64,000 nucleotides of DNA from Acinetobacter colistiniresistens (GCF_024582815.1 NZ_CP102099.1:1984001-2048000), one strand, 5' to 3'; positions 14,791 to 24,524 are shown, counted from the stretch's first letter. Notes: generated by a model from the letters alone, not told the origin. Program-made: numbers and translations.

Positions 14791-15801
14791 AAATCAAAGC
14801 ATTCTCCTGTTTTTGTTGCCCCGATGGCAGGCGTTACAGATCGGCCCTTTCGGACGCTATGTAAATACTTTGGTGCAGGACATGCGGTCAGTGAAATGAT
14901 GACTGCTGACAAGACATTGCGCATGAGTAAAAAGAGCTTATATCGAGCCAATTTTGATGGTGAACTCGCGCCAATTTCAGCACAGATTGCAGGCTCTGAT
15001 CCTGAACAATTGGCGGAAGCGGCACGTTATCAAGTCGCAAATGGGGCACAAATCGTTGATATCAATATGGGATGTCCCGCGAAAAAGGTCTGTAATAAAC
15101 TTGCAGGCTCTGCATTGCTGCAAGACGAAGATTTGGTCGCACGTATTCTTGATGCTGTAGTGGCAGCTGTGGATGTTCCTGTCACTTTAAAAACCCGTTT
15201 AGGCTTTTTAAATGGCCATGAAAATATTATGCGTGTTGCCAAGCGGGCTGAAGAGTCTGGAATTGCAGCATTGGCTTTGCATGGCCGTACCCGTGAAGAT
15301 ATGTATTTGAATACTGCACGATATGAGCTGATTAAACAGGTTAAGGAACTGATCGATATTCCATTGATTGCCAATGGCGATATTGATAGTCCGGAAAAAG
15401 CCAAATATGTGCTGGACTATACAGGGGCTGATGCCATTATGATTGGGCGTGCGGCTCAAGGTCGTCCTTGGATCTTTCGGGAAATTGCGCATTACCTAAA
15501 AACAGGGGAGCATCTTGCTGCGCCTGATATTGCCGAAGTTAAAACAGTATTACTTGGGCATTTGGCGGAACTGTATCAGTTCTATGGTGAATACTCAGGT
15601 TGTCGTATTGCCCGTAAACATATTGCTTGGTATACCAAAGGTTTACGCTCAAGCAATGAGTTTCGTCAGAGCATGTATAAAGTTGAAAATACGGCAGACC
15701 AAGCCAAGGTCGTCGAGGCTTATTTTGATCAGCTACTGGATCAAGGACAGCGGATGAGTGATGTGCAAGTCGAACTGGTTAATTTATTAGATATCAAGTA
15801 A
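14755..15801 (+). CDS. dusB: tRNA-dihydrouridine synthase B
   Basis: This FMN enzyme reduces specific uridines of tRNA to dihydrouridine using NADPH. Visible signatures are APMAGVTDRPFRTLC near the N-terminus, INMGCPAKKVCNKLAGSAL (with the catalytic Cys in GCPAKKVC), LALHGRTRE, LIANGDI and IMIGRAAQGRPWIF. The NMGCPAKKV form separates DusB from DusA and DusC. The length of 348 residues is slightly above E. coli DusB. The start is TTG; the nearby ATG at 14740 leads into a stop after three codons, and the next ATG is inside the conserved region. The prophage is integrated at the 5' end, so transcription must now come from prophage-side sequence. The gene ends at a terminator shared with oxyR. 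Confidence 0.95.
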   Translation: MSKNNVIAELFDKSKHSPVFVAPMAGVTDRPFRTLCKYFGAGHAVSEMMTADKTLRMSKKSLYRANFDGELAPISAQIAGSDPEQLAEAARYQVANGAQIVDINMGCPAKKVCNKLAGSALLQDEDLVARILDAVVAAVDVPVTLKTRLGFLNGHENIMRVAKRAEESGIAALALHGRTREDMYLNTARYELIKQVKELIDIPLIANGDIDSPEKAKYVLDYTGADAIMIGRAAQGRPWIFREIAHYLKTGEHLAAPDIAEVKTVLLGHLAELYQFYGEYSGCRIARKHIAWYTKGLRSSNEFRQSMYKVENTADQAKVVEAYFDQLLDQGQRMSDVQVELVNLLDIK

Positions 15802-15817
15802 TCATTGTTATAGATCT

Positions 15818-15850
15818 AAAAAAGCCTGTAATGAGATTACAGGCTTTTTT
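15818..15850. terminator. Bidirectional terminator between dusB and oxyR
   Basis: A 15-bp perfect stem (AAAAAAGCCTGTAAT and complement) with a GAG loop. The A and T runs at its two ends serve both converging genes. Confidence 0.9.
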
Positions 15851-15856
15851 ATTGCA

Positions 15857-16762
15857 TTACGCTAAATGCGCTGTGATTTTTTGCAGAATTTGCAAAATCA
15901 CATCAAACTCACTTTGTAATGGAGTGCTTTTACGTGTAACTAAAGCCAAGGTGCGGCTTGGTGCAGCTTCAATTGATTTCACTGCAATATCTTCATTGAA
16001 GTGAATCATACTGTTTTTTAATGCAATCTCTGGCAATAAGGTAAAGCCAAGATCCGAAGAAACCATTTCAACAAGCGTTGGTAATGAGCTTGCTTTTAAG
16101 CGGTGATCATTTTTACGCTCACCCACAGGACAGGCACTAAGCGCATGGTCACGTAAACAATGGCCTTCTTCAAGTAACATCAAACGCGATAGATCTAAGT
16201 CATCTAGGGAATTTGCATTGGCGGCATTGTTATCTTTCTTGTTGTATACAAGAAACAGATGCTCTTTGGCAATTTCAGCGACTTTTAAACTACGTGTGTC
16301 AAAAGGGAGCGCAAGTACAATCATGTCCAGATTGCCGTGTTCTAACTTTTCTACAATTTTCTCGCTTTGTGCTTCATGTAGATGCAGTTGAATTTTTGGC
16401 AATTGTTGATGCACTTCTTCAAGCAGTTGCGTCAGAATAAATGGTGCAATAGTCGGGATAATACCAAGATGTAAATCACCTGTTAAAGGTTCACTCATTT
16501 CTCGGCTTAAGCGCATTAAGTCTTGGGCATCTGCAAGTAATACTCGTGCTCGAGCCACAACCTGTTCGCCTAGAGGCGTTAGACGGACGTTTTGACGATC
16601 ACGCTCAACTAAGACGCCACCCAATAAACGCTCTAATTCCATGATGCCACCCGATAATGTTGACTGGGTAACAAAGGAACGACGCGCTGCTTCAGTAAAA
16701 TGTAAAGTTTCTGACAACGTAACTAAATATGATAGCTGTCTTAATGAGGGTAATGCAGCCAT
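15857..16762 (-). CDS. oxyR: LysR-type hydrogen peroxide sensor OxyR
   Basis: The protein is a redox-switched transcriptional activator of peroxide defence genes. The N-terminal winged helix-turn-helix spans about residues 5-65 (HFTEAARRSFVTQSTLSGGI), followed by a LysR substrate-binding-type domain. The redox pair is visible as C202 in LLEEGHCLRDHAL and C211 in ALSACP, matching the Cys199/Cys208 disulfide switch of E. coli OxyR. The length of 301 residues is typical. It is the last gene of a four-gene minus-strand cluster rubA-rubB-estB-oxyR, six bases after estB. The same order has been described for Acinetobacter sp. ADP1, where the genes are reported as an operon. Confidence 0.95.
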   Translation of the reverse strand: MAALPSLRQLSYLVTLSETLHFTEAARRSFVTQSTLSGGIMELERLLGGVLVERDRQNVRLTPLGEQVVARARVLLADAQDLMRLSREMSEPLTGDLHLGIIPTIAPFILTQLLEEVHQQLPKIQLHLHEAQSEKIVEKLEHGNLDMIVLALPFDTRSLKVAEIAKEHLFLVYNKKDNNAANANSLDDLDLSRLMLLEEGHCLRDHALSACPVGERKNDHRLKASSLPTLVEMVSSDLGFTLLPEIALKNSMIHFNEDIAVKSIEAAPSRTLALVTRKSTPLQSEFDVILQILQKITAHLA

Positions 16763-16768
16763 AGTGTC

Positions 16769-17713
16769 CTAGTGTGATGATCTAAAGTGGTGAGCAAACA
16801 AACCACTAAGTTGTGGAATGAAATGTGCAGGAATATCATGCCCCATTCCTTGGATTAATTCAAACTTAGCACCAGAAATTGCTTTTGCAACAGCTTTCCC
16901 ATGACTTGGCGGTAACAATCGATCTTTTGATCCATGTACAACCAAAGTTGGCTGAGTCATCGTTTTGTTCAATGATAACAAAGAACCCGTACATAATATT
17001 GCTAAAAACTGTTGAAGTACACCCGCAGGGTAAAAACTACGACGATATAATTTGCGAATGGTTTGAATTGATTCGACTAGATTGACATAACCGGGTGACC
17101 CAATAATCCGGAAAACGTTTAAACTATGATTAATAATTGTTTCTTCATCGTGTGCAGCTGGCTTGCCAAGTAAGCTAAACAATTGCTTGGGATATGGCGG
17201 TGGTAAAAAAGGCTGATTGTTACTGGTGAAGAGTAAAGCCACTTTTTCTATTTTTTCTGGATATTTCGCGGCCACAATCTGTGAAATCATCCCTCCCATG
17301 GATGCGCCAAGCAGGTAAACTTTTTCAAGACCTAATTGATCAATTAACATGGCAACATCATCGGCCATATCATACAGGGTATAAGGTGCACCTTCATTGC
17401 CAAGGCCAAACATGAAGCGACTCATGAGTTTGATTGTGTTGAGCCGTTTTCCCTGATTGCGGATTTTAGAAGATAAACCAATATCCCGATTATCGAAACG
17501 AATGACATGGAAACCTTGGTCAATGAGAGCCTTACAAAAGAAATCAGGCCAAAATAGCATTTGTGCACCCAAGCCCATAATTAACAGGATGGTTGGGTGT
17601 TCAGGATTTCCTCCAATTTCAACATGCAATTCAATGCCATTACCTAAAGTGACTTTGGTCTCTTGCATAAATGAAGCATAGGGTGACACATTAAATTGAA
17701 GAGCACTGTTCAT
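16769..17713 (-). CDS. estB: Alpha/beta-hydrolase esterase (EstB-like)
   Basis: This 314-residue alpha/beta-hydrolase has the nucleophile elbow GASMGG with S138 and an oxyanion-type region after IMGLGAQ. The probable acid is D264 (VVHGSKDRLLPP) and the base H292 (IQGMGHDIP). RFDNRDIGLS is typical of this hydrolase group. No signal peptide is visible, so it is probably cytoplasmic. The symbol rests on position: in Acinetobacter sp. ADP1 the esterase gene estB lies between rubB and oxyR, as here. The substrate cannot be told from sequence. ACGGA precedes the ATG by six bases. It starts 78 bases after rubB. Confidence 0.85.
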   Translation of the reverse strand: MNSALQFNVSPYASFMQETKVTLGNGIELHVEIGGNPEHPTILLIMGLGAQMLFWPDFFCKALIDQGFHVIRFDNRDIGLSSKIRNQGKRLNTIKLMSRFMFGLGNEGAPYTLYDMADDVAMLIDQLGLEKVYLLGASMGGMISQIVAAKYPEKIEKVALLFTSNNQPFLPPPYPKQLFSLLGKPAAHDEETIINHSLNVFRIIGSPGYVNLVESIQTIRKLYRRSFYPAGVLQQFLAILCTGSLLSLNKTMTQPTLVVHGSKDRLLPPSHGKAVAKAISGAKFELIQGMGHDIPAHFIPQLSGLFAHHFRSSH

Positions 17714-17791
17714 GATATCCGTTCCGAGTTGAATTCTTCTTATGCGTTTGGGAGATACAGAACTTTTTTCTGCAACTCCCGTATTTAAACT

Positions 17792-18973
17792 TTAAACTTG
17801 TGCTGGAATCAAGTCTGGAACCAACTTGGTTAAGCTTAAACGTTGCTTTGCTGCTGTTGCACCGAGAAGCACAAAACCTCTTAATGTGCCTTCGCCGTCA
17901 GCCGCTTTGGCCAACATGCCATCCTCGAACTCCTCTGTTTCCCAGTTCACGTCAACGTTTAGGGGAGCTGGTAAAACAGTTAATGGTGCAGCAGGTGTTT
18001 TAACTGCAACTGGCATGGCTGGATAGTGTACCGCAGTGCTCTGACCACTCAGGGTTTTTGCTAGAGCACGCGCTTGTTGCATGATTGGCATGACATATGG
18101 CAGCAACGTACCATTTACCTCAGCGCAGTCACCTACGGCATAAACATCTACTTGATTGGTTTCCAATAAAGTATTGGTAATGATGCCACGACTGGTTTGA
18201 ATGTCTGCTGCTTTCGCTAAAGCAATATTTGGCTGTAATCCAATAGCCGATAGTACGATATCTGCAACTAAAGTCTGACCATTGGCTAAAGTGACGGCAT
18301 AGTCTTCACCGTTATTAATTTTCGTGACTTTTTCAACTGTTGTTGAAAGGGCGAATTTTATGCCTGCTTGTTCTAGATTGGTTTTGAATGCTTCAGCGAC
18401 ATGATTCGGCAGTAGGCGACCCAGAGGTTGTGCTGCAAGATCAATCACGGTTACATCATAATTGCTATGTAACAAGTCATTGGCAAACTCACAACCAATG
18501 AGACCTGCTCCTAGAATCACCACACGCTTATCTTTGCGTTTAGCCAGATTTTCACGGAAGTTGCGATAGTCGATGAGTGAGTTCACCACATGAATATCTT
18601 CACTGCCATCGCCTGCGATTGCTAAGCGAATCGGATTTGCGCCGACTGCAAGTACCAGTTTTGAATAGGGTTGAGTCAGCGTTTCCCCATTTTTTTCTAA
18701 TGTGATTTCATGGTTGGCGGCATTGATTTCTTTTACCCAGGTTTCTGCTTCAATGCGCATATTTAGTTGGGTGGCCATTTTGTTGGCATCGCCTAAAGCA
18801 ATTTGTTCAGGTGCTTTATTGCCTGCAAAGGCATTGGATAATGTTGGTTTTGCATAATTTACCGCATCATCCGCGCAGATCATAACGAGTTCTTGTTCAG
18901 GACTCAGTTTACGAAATTCTCGAGCAACGGTATAACCCGCCATACCTGATCCGATGATAACGATAGGATGCAT
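17792..18973 (-). CDS. rubB: Rubredoxin-NAD(+) reductase
   Basis: This flavoprotein passes electrons from NADH to rubredoxin, which feeds the alkane hydroxylase AlkB in alkane-degrading Acinetobacter. It has an FAD-binding Rossmann motif at the N-terminus (IVIIGSGMAGYT), a second nucleotide-binding motif (RVVILGAGLIGCEFA) and the flavin-binding motif VYAVGDCAEV. With the start at MHPIVIIG it is 393 residues; GGAG lies seven bases before this ATG, and an upstream in-frame extension of 11 residues has no support. It follows rubA with a terminator-like hairpin between them. No alkane hydroxylase gene is in the window, as in ADP1, where alkM is elsewhere. Confidence 0.95.
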   Translation of the reverse strand: MHPIVIIGSGMAGYTVAREFRKLSPEQELVMICADDAVNYAKPTLSNAFAGNKAPEQIALGDANKMATQLNMRIEAETWVKEINAANHEITLEKNGETLTQPYSKLVLAVGANPIRLAIAGDGSEDIHVVNSLIDYRNFRENLAKRKDKRVVILGAGLIGCEFANDLLHSNYDVTVIDLAAQPLGRLLPNHVAEAFKTNLEQAGIKFALSTTVEKVTKINNGEDYAVTLANGQTLVADIVLSAIGLQPNIALAKAADIQTSRGIITNTLLETNQVDVYAVGDCAEVNGTLLPYVMPIMQQARALAKTLSGQSTAVHYPAMPVAVKTPAAPLTVLPAPLNVDVNWETEEFEDGMLAKAADGEGTLRGFVLLGATAAKQRLSLTKLVPDLIPAQV

Positions 18974-19013
18974 TCTAATCTCCAATATTTTCTTATTTAA
19001 AAACAAACGATAG

Positions 19014-19046
19014 CAAAAAAAAGACCATGATCACTGTCATGGTCTT
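19014..19046 (-). terminator. Terminator-like hairpin between rubA and rubB
   Basis: On the minus strand a 10-bp stem (AAGACCATGA and complement, loop of six) is followed directly by a run of U. It lies between two genes expected to be in one operon. It could act as a partial terminator that lets rubA be made in excess over rubB. Confidence 0.75.
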
Positions 19047-19056
19047 CTCGATCTAT

Positions 19057-19221
19057 TTAGATTTCAACCATTTCAAAATCAGCTTTTGAAACGCCGCAAT
19101 CTGGGCAAGTCCAATCATCAGGAATATCTTCCCATTTGGTACCTGCTGCAATGCCGTCTTGTGGCCAGCCTTCTGCTTCGTCGTAAATCCAACCACAAAC
19201 GATACATTGATATTTTTTCAT
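19057..19221 (-). CDS. rubA: Rubredoxin
   Basis: A 54-residue iron protein in which one Fe is held by four Cys: C6 and C9 (CIVCG), C39 and C42 (CPDCG). The aromatic and acidic residues between them are typical of AlkG-type rubredoxins ([28 protein letters not shown]). It carries electrons from RubB to alkane hydroxylase. The start at MKKYQC is chosen because GGAG lies six bases before it and the family begins there; a ten-residue upstream extension is open but unsupported. It is the first gene of rubA-rubB-estB-oxyR. Confidence 0.97.
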   Translation of the reverse strand: MKKYQCIVCGWIYDEAEGWPQDGIAAGTKWEDIPDDWTCPDCGVSKADFEMVEI

Positions 19222-19569
19222 GTGACTCTCCAAACTGATAGGTATGCTCAAATTGCCTTTCAGTAAAACTATTCCATAATGTCGCTACGATCGCTGCAAT
19301 AGAACTAACTTGTGTTGATCGGGAGTTAGATTTTTACGCAGAACGCCATTTAAGTAAAGTAAATGCAAGAGTTTAATCATTTATTCAAATAGCGATATGG
19401 CTATTCTATCTGAAAGTCTTGTTATTTGAGCAATTGCTCTAATTTTTTACAGCAATATAAATGCTTATGTAATTAAAAATGAATAATCGTATGAATATAG
19501 TGTGTATAAAAAATAAACATTCGAGAACACGTTATGATAAATCACAACAATGATAATGGAGAAAAGTAC
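19222..19569. promoter_or_regulatory. Divergent intergenic region upstream of rubA
   Basis: AT-rich stretch between the rubA operon and an SRPBCC gene on the other strand; it must hold the promoters of both. No operator or RNA gene could be assigned by eye. Confidence 0.4.
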
Positions 19570-20007
19570 ATGGAAACGCTGTCATATAATATAAAAATTT
19601 ATGCTACCCCAGAGAAAGTCTGGGAGGTTTTGTGGACACCTGAAAGTTATCGGGAATGGACAAAATTCTTTGCTTGCGATTCAACCATGAAAACCGATTG
19701 GAAAGTCGGCGGTAAAACCTATTTTAGCGATGGTAGAGGTAACGGTATGGTCTCCACCATTGAAAGTATACAGGTACCCAAAGAAGTTGTTTTTAAACAT
19801 CTCGGAATGATTAAAGATGGTAAGGAAGATCTGGATAGTGAGGAGGTTAAATCCTGGGCGGGCGTTTTAGAGAAATATATGCTGTTTGATTTTAATGGTG
19901 AGACCCAATTACATGTTGAAGTCGATATTCAACCTGAACATGCAGAATTTATTCATCAAGGTTTTGATCAAGGGCTGGCTATCGTTAAACATCTAGCTGA
20001 GAAATAA
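19570..20007 (+). CDS. SRPBCC/AHSA1-like domain protein
   Basis: This 145-residue protein begins with METLSYNIKIYATPEKVWEVLWTPE and continues with YREWTKFF, WKVGGKTYFSDGRG and a C-terminal helix (HQGFDQGLAIVKHLAEK). The pattern is the START/SRPBCC fold of activator-of-Hsp90-like or polyketide-cyclase-like small ligand-binding proteins. The ligand is unknown. The start is taken at the ATG preceded by GGAG eight bases upstream; the longer open frame from 19534 adds 12 hydrophilic residues without a good ribosome site. It is monocistronic between rubA (divergent) and lysS. No signal peptide is visible. Confidence 0.8.
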   Translation: METLSYNIKIYATPEKVWEVLWTPESYREWTKFFACDSTMKTDWKVGGKTYFSDGRGNGMVSTIESIQVPKEVVFKHLGMIKDGKEDLDSEEVKSWAGVLEKYMLFDFNGETQLHVEVDIQPEHAEFIHQGFDQGLAIVKHLAEK

Positions 20008-20166
20008 AGGATCAATGTGTGTTTTTCGAGTGGCTCATTGTTGCGTTATCTCGATTCAAAATCTGATAAATCTTGATTTTTTTGAATTGTCTGGTTGAAA
20101 CAATACGAAAATGGATTGTGATCTGCTATTCTATGTCACTTCTTTTTTTACTTAATCGAGGCAGAG

Positions 20167-21693
20167 ATGACGCAACAAAACGCTCAATCGACTTCTGAAC
20201 AAACACTTTCCGAAAACGATTTAATCGCACAGCGTCATGCCAAATTAAAGCAAATCCAAGAGACTGCAAAACAAACGGGTAAGAGCCCGTGGCCGAACAC
20301 ATTTAAGCGTGAACACTATACTGGCGATCTGCAAGAACAATTTAAAGATCAAGACAAAGCACAAATTGAAGGTGCTGAAAAAGTTTATGTCAAAGTTGCA
20401 GGCCGTGTGATGTTGAACCGTGGATCATTTATTGTGATCCAAGACATGACAGGTCGTATCCAGCTTTATGTAGACCGTAAAGGTTTGCCAGCAGATATTT
20501 TAGAAACCATTAAAAGCTTGGACCTCGGTGATATTATTGCTGCCGAAGGTTATATTGGACGTTCGGGTAAAGGTGACTTATATGTTCACCTTGAAGGTTT
20601 TGAACTATTGACCAAATCCCTGCGCCCACTGCCAGACAAATTCCATGGTCTAACGGATACTGAAGCGAAATATCGTAAACGCTATCTAGATTTGATCGTC
20701 AACGAGGAGACACGCAAGACCTTTGAAATTCGTGCCAAAGTCGTTGCGGGTATTCGTGCCTTTTTGACCAATGAACGTTTCATGGAAGTTGAAACGCCAA
20801 TGATGCATGTGATTCCAGGTGGCGCATCTGCAAAACCGTTCGTGACCCATCACAATGCATTGGATATGGAGCTTTACCTCCGTATTGCACCAGAATTATA
20901 TTTAAAGCGTCTGGTGGTTGGTGGTTTTGAACGTGTATTTGAAATTAACCGTAACTTCCGTAACGAAGGGGTTTCAACACGTCATAACCCTGAGTTCACC
21001 ATGATCGAGTTCTATCAAGCTTATGCTGACTATAAAGACTTGATGATCTTGACTGAAAACATGCTTGAAAAACTGGCAGTCGATATCTTAGGTACAACTG
21101 ATGTGCCTTATGGTGAAGAGGTCTATAGCTTCAAAGGTCCATTCAAGAAAATTTCAATGTTTGATGCGATTCTTGAACATAACCCAACCTTTACACCTGA
21201 AAATGTCAATGATCGTGAGTTCTTGGCGAAGTTCATTCAAGATGTATTGAAAGAGAAAGTAAAACCAGGATTTGGTTTAGGTAAGTTGCAAACCATCGTA
21301 TTTGAAGAAACAGTAGAAACTCAATTACGTCAGCCGACATTCATTACGGAATATCCGGCAGAAACTTCACCGCTTGCACGTCGTAATGATGATAATCCAC
21401 ATATTACAGATCGTTTTGAATTCTTTATTGGCGGTCGTGAATTGGCAAATGGTTTCTCCGAGTTAAATGACCCGATTGATCAGGCAGAACGTTTTCAGGC
21501 ACAGGTTGCTGAAAAAGATGCGGGTGATGATGAAGCCATGCATTATGATGCAGACTTTATTGAAGCATTGGAGTATGGTTTACCGCCGACAGCAGGTCAG
21601 GGGATTGGGATTGACCGCTTAGTTATGTTATTTGCGAATGCGCCAAGTATTCGTGATGTACTTTTATTCCCTCATATGCGCCGTAAAGATTAA
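20167..21693 (+). CDS. lysS: Lysyl-tRNA synthetase, class II
   Basis: The enzyme charges tRNA-Lys with lysine. At 508 residues it has the bacterial LysS length. An N-terminal OB-fold anticodon-binding domain (about 60-170, [22 protein letters not shown]) is followed by the class II core. Motif 1 is near [13 protein letters not shown], motif 2 is [20 protein letters not shown] and motif 3 is [13 protein letters not shown]. The N-terminal tail is Gln/Ser-rich. GAGGCAGAG lies just before the ATG. It is flanked by its own upstream region and a strong terminator, so it is probably transcribed alone. Confidence 0.98.
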   Translation: MTQQNAQSTSEQTLSENDLIAQRHAKLKQIQETAKQTGKSPWPNTFKREHYTGDLQEQFKDQDKAQIEGAEKVYVKVAGRVMLNRGSFIVIQDMTGRIQLYVDRKGLPADILETIKSLDLGDIIAAEGYIGRSGKGDLYVHLEGFELLTKSLRPLPDKFHGLTDTEAKYRKRYLDLIVNEETRKTFEIRAKVVAGIRAFLTNERFMEVETPMMHVIPGGASAKPFVTHHNALDMELYLRIAPELYLKRLVVGGFERVFEINRNFRNEGVSTRHNPEFTMIEFYQAYADYKDLMILTENMLEKLAVDILGTTDVPYGEEVYSFKGPFKKISMFDAILEHNPTFTPENVNDREFLAKFIQDVLKEKVKPGFGLGKLQTIVFEETVETQLRQPTFITEYPAETSPLARRNDDNPHITDRFEFFIGGRELANGFSELNDPIDQAERFQAQVAEKDAGDDEAMHYDADFIEALEYGLPPTAGQGIGIDRLVMLFANAPSIRDVLLFPHMRRKD

Positions 21694-21707
21694 TCTTTTT
21701 TGCTTGT

Positions 21708-21738
21708 AAAAAGACCACCTATTTGAGGTGGTCTTTTT
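21708..21738 (+). terminator. Terminator of lysS
   Basis: A 13-bp perfect stem (AAAAAGACCACCT and complement) with loop ATTTG and a terminal T run. Confidence 0.92.
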
Positions 21739-21838
21739 ATTTCTACGTTAAAAAATGTAATTGTTTCGTTTGATGATTGAAATGCGAGTGTAAAAAAACG
21801 ATCATGTGCACATAAATAAATTTGAGAACAGTTTGGAC

Positions 21839-23281
21839 ATGCTGCTAAAAAAATCGCTTTATCTCGCATTATTTACGTCTTTTTCTGCGACTACTTTTGC
21901 ACAAGGCCTTGTTTTAAATGATGCAAATTTACGTACGGACCTAAACTGGCTGAATCAACAAGGTGTGATTCAAATCAGTACATCGACTTGGCCGTTAAGT
22001 GGTGATGAGGTTAAGCGTGCTTTATCTCAAGCAAAAGTCAATAACAGTGCACAGCAGAAAGTTGTCAATTCTGTAATGAGTGCGCTGCAAGCTGATAATG
22101 AAACAGTGAAAATTGGCTTACATGCAGGTACTGATCTCAAGCAAATTCCACAAACCTTTGGTGATAACCAGAAATCTCAATACCAGGCAGCTGTCGAGTT
22201 TAATGCGGGCGGTGAGAACTGGGATGCAAAGTTACGAGTTAATGGTGAAAAAGACCCTTTGATTGATAATGGTCATGATGCGAATGTTGAAGGCTCATAT
22301 ATTGCGGGGAAACTCTGGAATCAATGGGTAATTGCGGGCCAAATCCCAACGTATTGGGGACCAGGGCATGACGGAAGTTTGATTCGTGGTGATGCAAGCC
22401 GTCCAGTCTATGGGGTGACGGTACAACGTGCAGTACAAAACGCTTTTGAATCTAAGTGGCTTTCTTGGATTGGCCCTTGGCAATATCAAGCATTTGTAGG
22501 GCGCTTACAGGATTATGAATCAGATCCTGGTGTCAAATTATTAGGTATGCGTTTGACTGCACAGCCCTTACCTTATTTAGAGTTAGGCGCATCTCGAGCA
22601 ATACAATTTGGTGGAGGCGATCGTTCTGAAAGTTGGAAACGCTTCTGGAAAGCTATGGTGGGTCATGATAATGTAGAAGATGGTAGTCAGGATCCATCAA
22701 ATCAATTGGGTGGATTTGATGCTCGCTTGTCATTGCAGCCTTTATTACAAATCCCTGTAAGTGTATATGGACAGATGATTGGTGAAGATGAGGCAGGTTA
22801 TTTACCTTCAAAATGGATGTATCTTGCAGGTACTGACTTCTCATCGAGTTATAAAAATATGCCTTATCAGCTTTATGCTGAGTGGGCAGACACTCGTACT
22901 AATGGAGAGATTAGAGGTATTTCTTATACCCATTACGTATATCATGATGGTTTTTACCAGCAAGGTTTTCCATTAGGGCATGGGATGGGCGGTGATGGTC
23001 AAATGTATTCTGTAGGTGGTAATATCCGTTTTGATGTGATGAATAGTTTGAGCGCGCGCGTTATCTATGCCAAAGTCAATCCATTAAGTTTATCTGTCAA
23101 TCAGGCATTTCCTGACAAGGATACGATTAAAGGTTTAGATCTAACCTGGACACATAATATCAAACCCACACTTCCATTAAAAATTAATGGTTGGGTAACA
23201 GATTCAGATCGAAATGGTCGTGATGGTGGTGTTTCAGTCGGTGTTGAAATTCCATTGGAAACGAAGATGTTCCGTTTCTAA
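21839..23281 (+). CDS. Wzi-like capsule assembly family outer membrane protein
   Basis: A signal peptide (MLLKKSLYLALFTSFSATTFAQG) is followed by a long beta-rich chain ending in F (PLETKMFRF), typical of an outer membrane barrel. Segments such as WVIAGQIPTYWGPGHDGSLIRGDASRPV, LRLTAQPLPYLELGASRA-like text and YEWADT-type strands resemble the Wzi family, which in Klebsiella helps attach capsule to the surface. Similar proteins in Acinetobacter lie outside the K locus, as here. The start at 21839 is chosen because the signal peptide begins there; a GTG at 21806 would add 11 residues with no ribosome site. The exact role is not shown by the sequence. Confidence 0.82.
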   Translation: MLLKKSLYLALFTSFSATTFAQGLVLNDANLRTDLNWLNQQGVIQISTSTWPLSGDEVKRALSQAKVNNSAQQKVVNSVMSALQADNETVKIGLHAGTDLKQIPQTFGDNQKSQYQAAVEFNAGGENWDAKLRVNGEKDPLIDNGHDANVEGSYIAGKLWNQWVIAGQIPTYWGPGHDGSLIRGDASRPVYGVTVQRAVQNAFESKWLSWIGPWQYQAFVGRLQDYESDPGVKLLGMRLTAQPLPYLELGASRAIQFGGGDRSESWKRFWKAMVGHDNVEDGSQDPSNQLGGFDARLSLQPLLQIPVSVYGQMIGEDEAGYLPSKWMYLAGTDFSSSYKNMPYQLYAEWADTRTNGEIRGISYTHYVYHDGFYQQGFPLGHGMGGDGQMYSVGGNIRFDVMNSLSARVIYAKVNPLSLSVNQAFPDKDTIKGLDLTWTHNIKPTLPLKINGWVTDSDRNGRDGGVSVGVEIPLETKMFRF

Positions 23282-23302
23282 GCGATATTAATCGATCAAT
23301 GA

Positions 23303-23328
23303 GAAGTCCGTTAAGGGCTTCTTTTTTT
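23303..23328 (+). terminator. Terminator of the Wzi-like gene
   Basis: GAAGTCC and GGGCTTC pair over seven positions with one G-U, loop GTTAA, followed by seven T. Confidence 0.8.
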
Positions 23329-23514
23329 AATTAATTCACGTGAAATCGAGTCTATTGTTATTCTCAAATCTTATTTTCATATCATAATTTTGCATATTGA
23401 TATGAAAAAACAAGCTAAAGAACTGAATCTAAATTATTATAATGAATAACCTTTACTCAGTAGTTCATTCTACTACAAGTAAGAATATCGATATCATGAA
23501 AAATTGGAGTTGTT

Positions 23515-23613
23515 ATGGCACTCGTTCCTCCACACAGTCTTCAAAGTGGTGGTGTAATTCCACTTATAGATTTTATGGATAGCATGGATAAGGGGGAAAT
23601 TGTACATGACTGA
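23515..23613 (+). CDS. 32-codon upstream ORF overlapping the cysD start
   Basis: This short ORF starts with ATG five bases after a strong GGAG and encodes 32 residues ([20 protein letters not shown], then [12 protein letters not shown]). Its stop (TGA at 23611) lies eight bases into cysD, so translation of the two is likely coupled. It has no Cys and three Met. It is too short for most gene finders. It could be a leader peptide that sets cysD translation or a small protein in its own right. No family is recognised. Confidence 0.55.
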   Translation: MALVPPHSLQSGGVIPLIDFMDSMDKGEIVHD

Positions 23614-24514
23614 AAATAGATTAACGCACCTCAAACAACTTGAGGCAGAAAGTATTCATATTATTCGCGAAGTCGCAGCTGAATTTGAAAACCCTGTGAT
23701 GCTTTACTCGATTGGTAAAGATTCAGCGGTGATGTTACACCTCGCTTTGAAAGCATTCTATCCAGCGAAACTTCCATTCCCGCTACTACATGTAGATACT
23801 GGTTGGAAGTTTAAAGACATGATCGCTTTCCGTGACAACATGGCAAAAACCCATGGTTTCGATTTGATCGTACATCAAAATGTCGAAGGTCGTGAGGCTG
23901 GGATTAACCCGTTCGATCACGGCAGCTCAAAATATACCGACATTATGAAAACACAAGGTTTAAAACAAGCCTTGGACAAGTATCAGTTTGATGCTGCGTT
24001 TGGCGGCGCACGCCGTGATGAAGAAAAATCACGTGCCAAAGAACGTGTTTATTCATTCCGTGATAATAAACATCGTTGGGATCCTAAAAACCAGCGTCCA
24101 GAACTTTGGAATCTGTATAACGGTAAAGTGAACAAGGGCGAAAGTATTCGTGTCTTCCCATTGTCGAACTGGACTGAATTAGACATTTGGCAGTATATCT
24201 ATCTGGAAAATATTCAAATCGTTCCTCTTTATTTCTCTGCGGTTCGTCCAGTGGTCGAGCGTAGCGGTACCTTGATCATGGTGGATGATGAGCGTATGCG
24301 TTTAAAAGAAGGGGAAGTTCCACAAATGAAATCGGTACGTTTCCGTACGCTTGGCTGTTATCCACTCACGGGTGCAGTTGAGTCTGAAGCAGATACCTTG
24401 CCTGAAATTATCCAAGAAATGCTTTTGGCAACCAGCTCAGAGCGTCAAGGTCGTATGATTGACCATGATGAGGCGGGCTCGATGGAAAAGAAAAAGCAAG
24501 AAGGTTATTTCTAA
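23606..24514 (+). CDS. cysD: Sulfate adenylyltransferase subunit 2
   Basis: The small subunit of ATP sulfurylase makes adenosine phosphosulfate from ATP and sulfate, the first step of assimilatory sulfate reduction, together with the GTPase CysN. The N-type ATP pyrophosphatase motif is visible as [34 protein letters not shown] and [10 protein letters not shown] are family signatures, and the C-terminus ends EKKKQEGYF as in other CysD. The ATG at 23606 is preceded by GGGGG; a TTG two codons earlier is less likely. The length of 302 residues is typical. A 32-codon ORF overlaps its start, and cysN follows 83 bases downstream. Confidence 0.97.
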   Translation: MTENRLTHLKQLEAESIHIIREVAAEFENPVMLYSIGKDSAVMLHLALKAFYPAKLPFPLLHVDTGWKFKDMIAFRDNMAKTHGFDLIVHQNVEGREAGINPFDHGSSKYTDIMKTQGLKQALDKYQFDAAFGGARRDEEKSRAKERVYSFRDNKHRWDPKNQRPELWNLYNGKVNKGESIRVFPLSNWTELDIWQYIYLENIQIVPLYFSAVRPVVERSGTLIMVDDERMRLKEGEVPQMKSVRFRTLGCYPLTGAVESEADTLPEIIQEMLLATSSERQGRMIDHDEAGSMEKKKQEGYF

Positions 24515-24524
24515 TTTCCTTAAG

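Noticed and set aside
14755..15801. Reading the attachment gene as dusA, the known integration hotspot
   Set aside because: The INMGCPAKKV and GRAAQGRPWIFREI motifs are those of DusB, and DusA has a different Cys-loop text.
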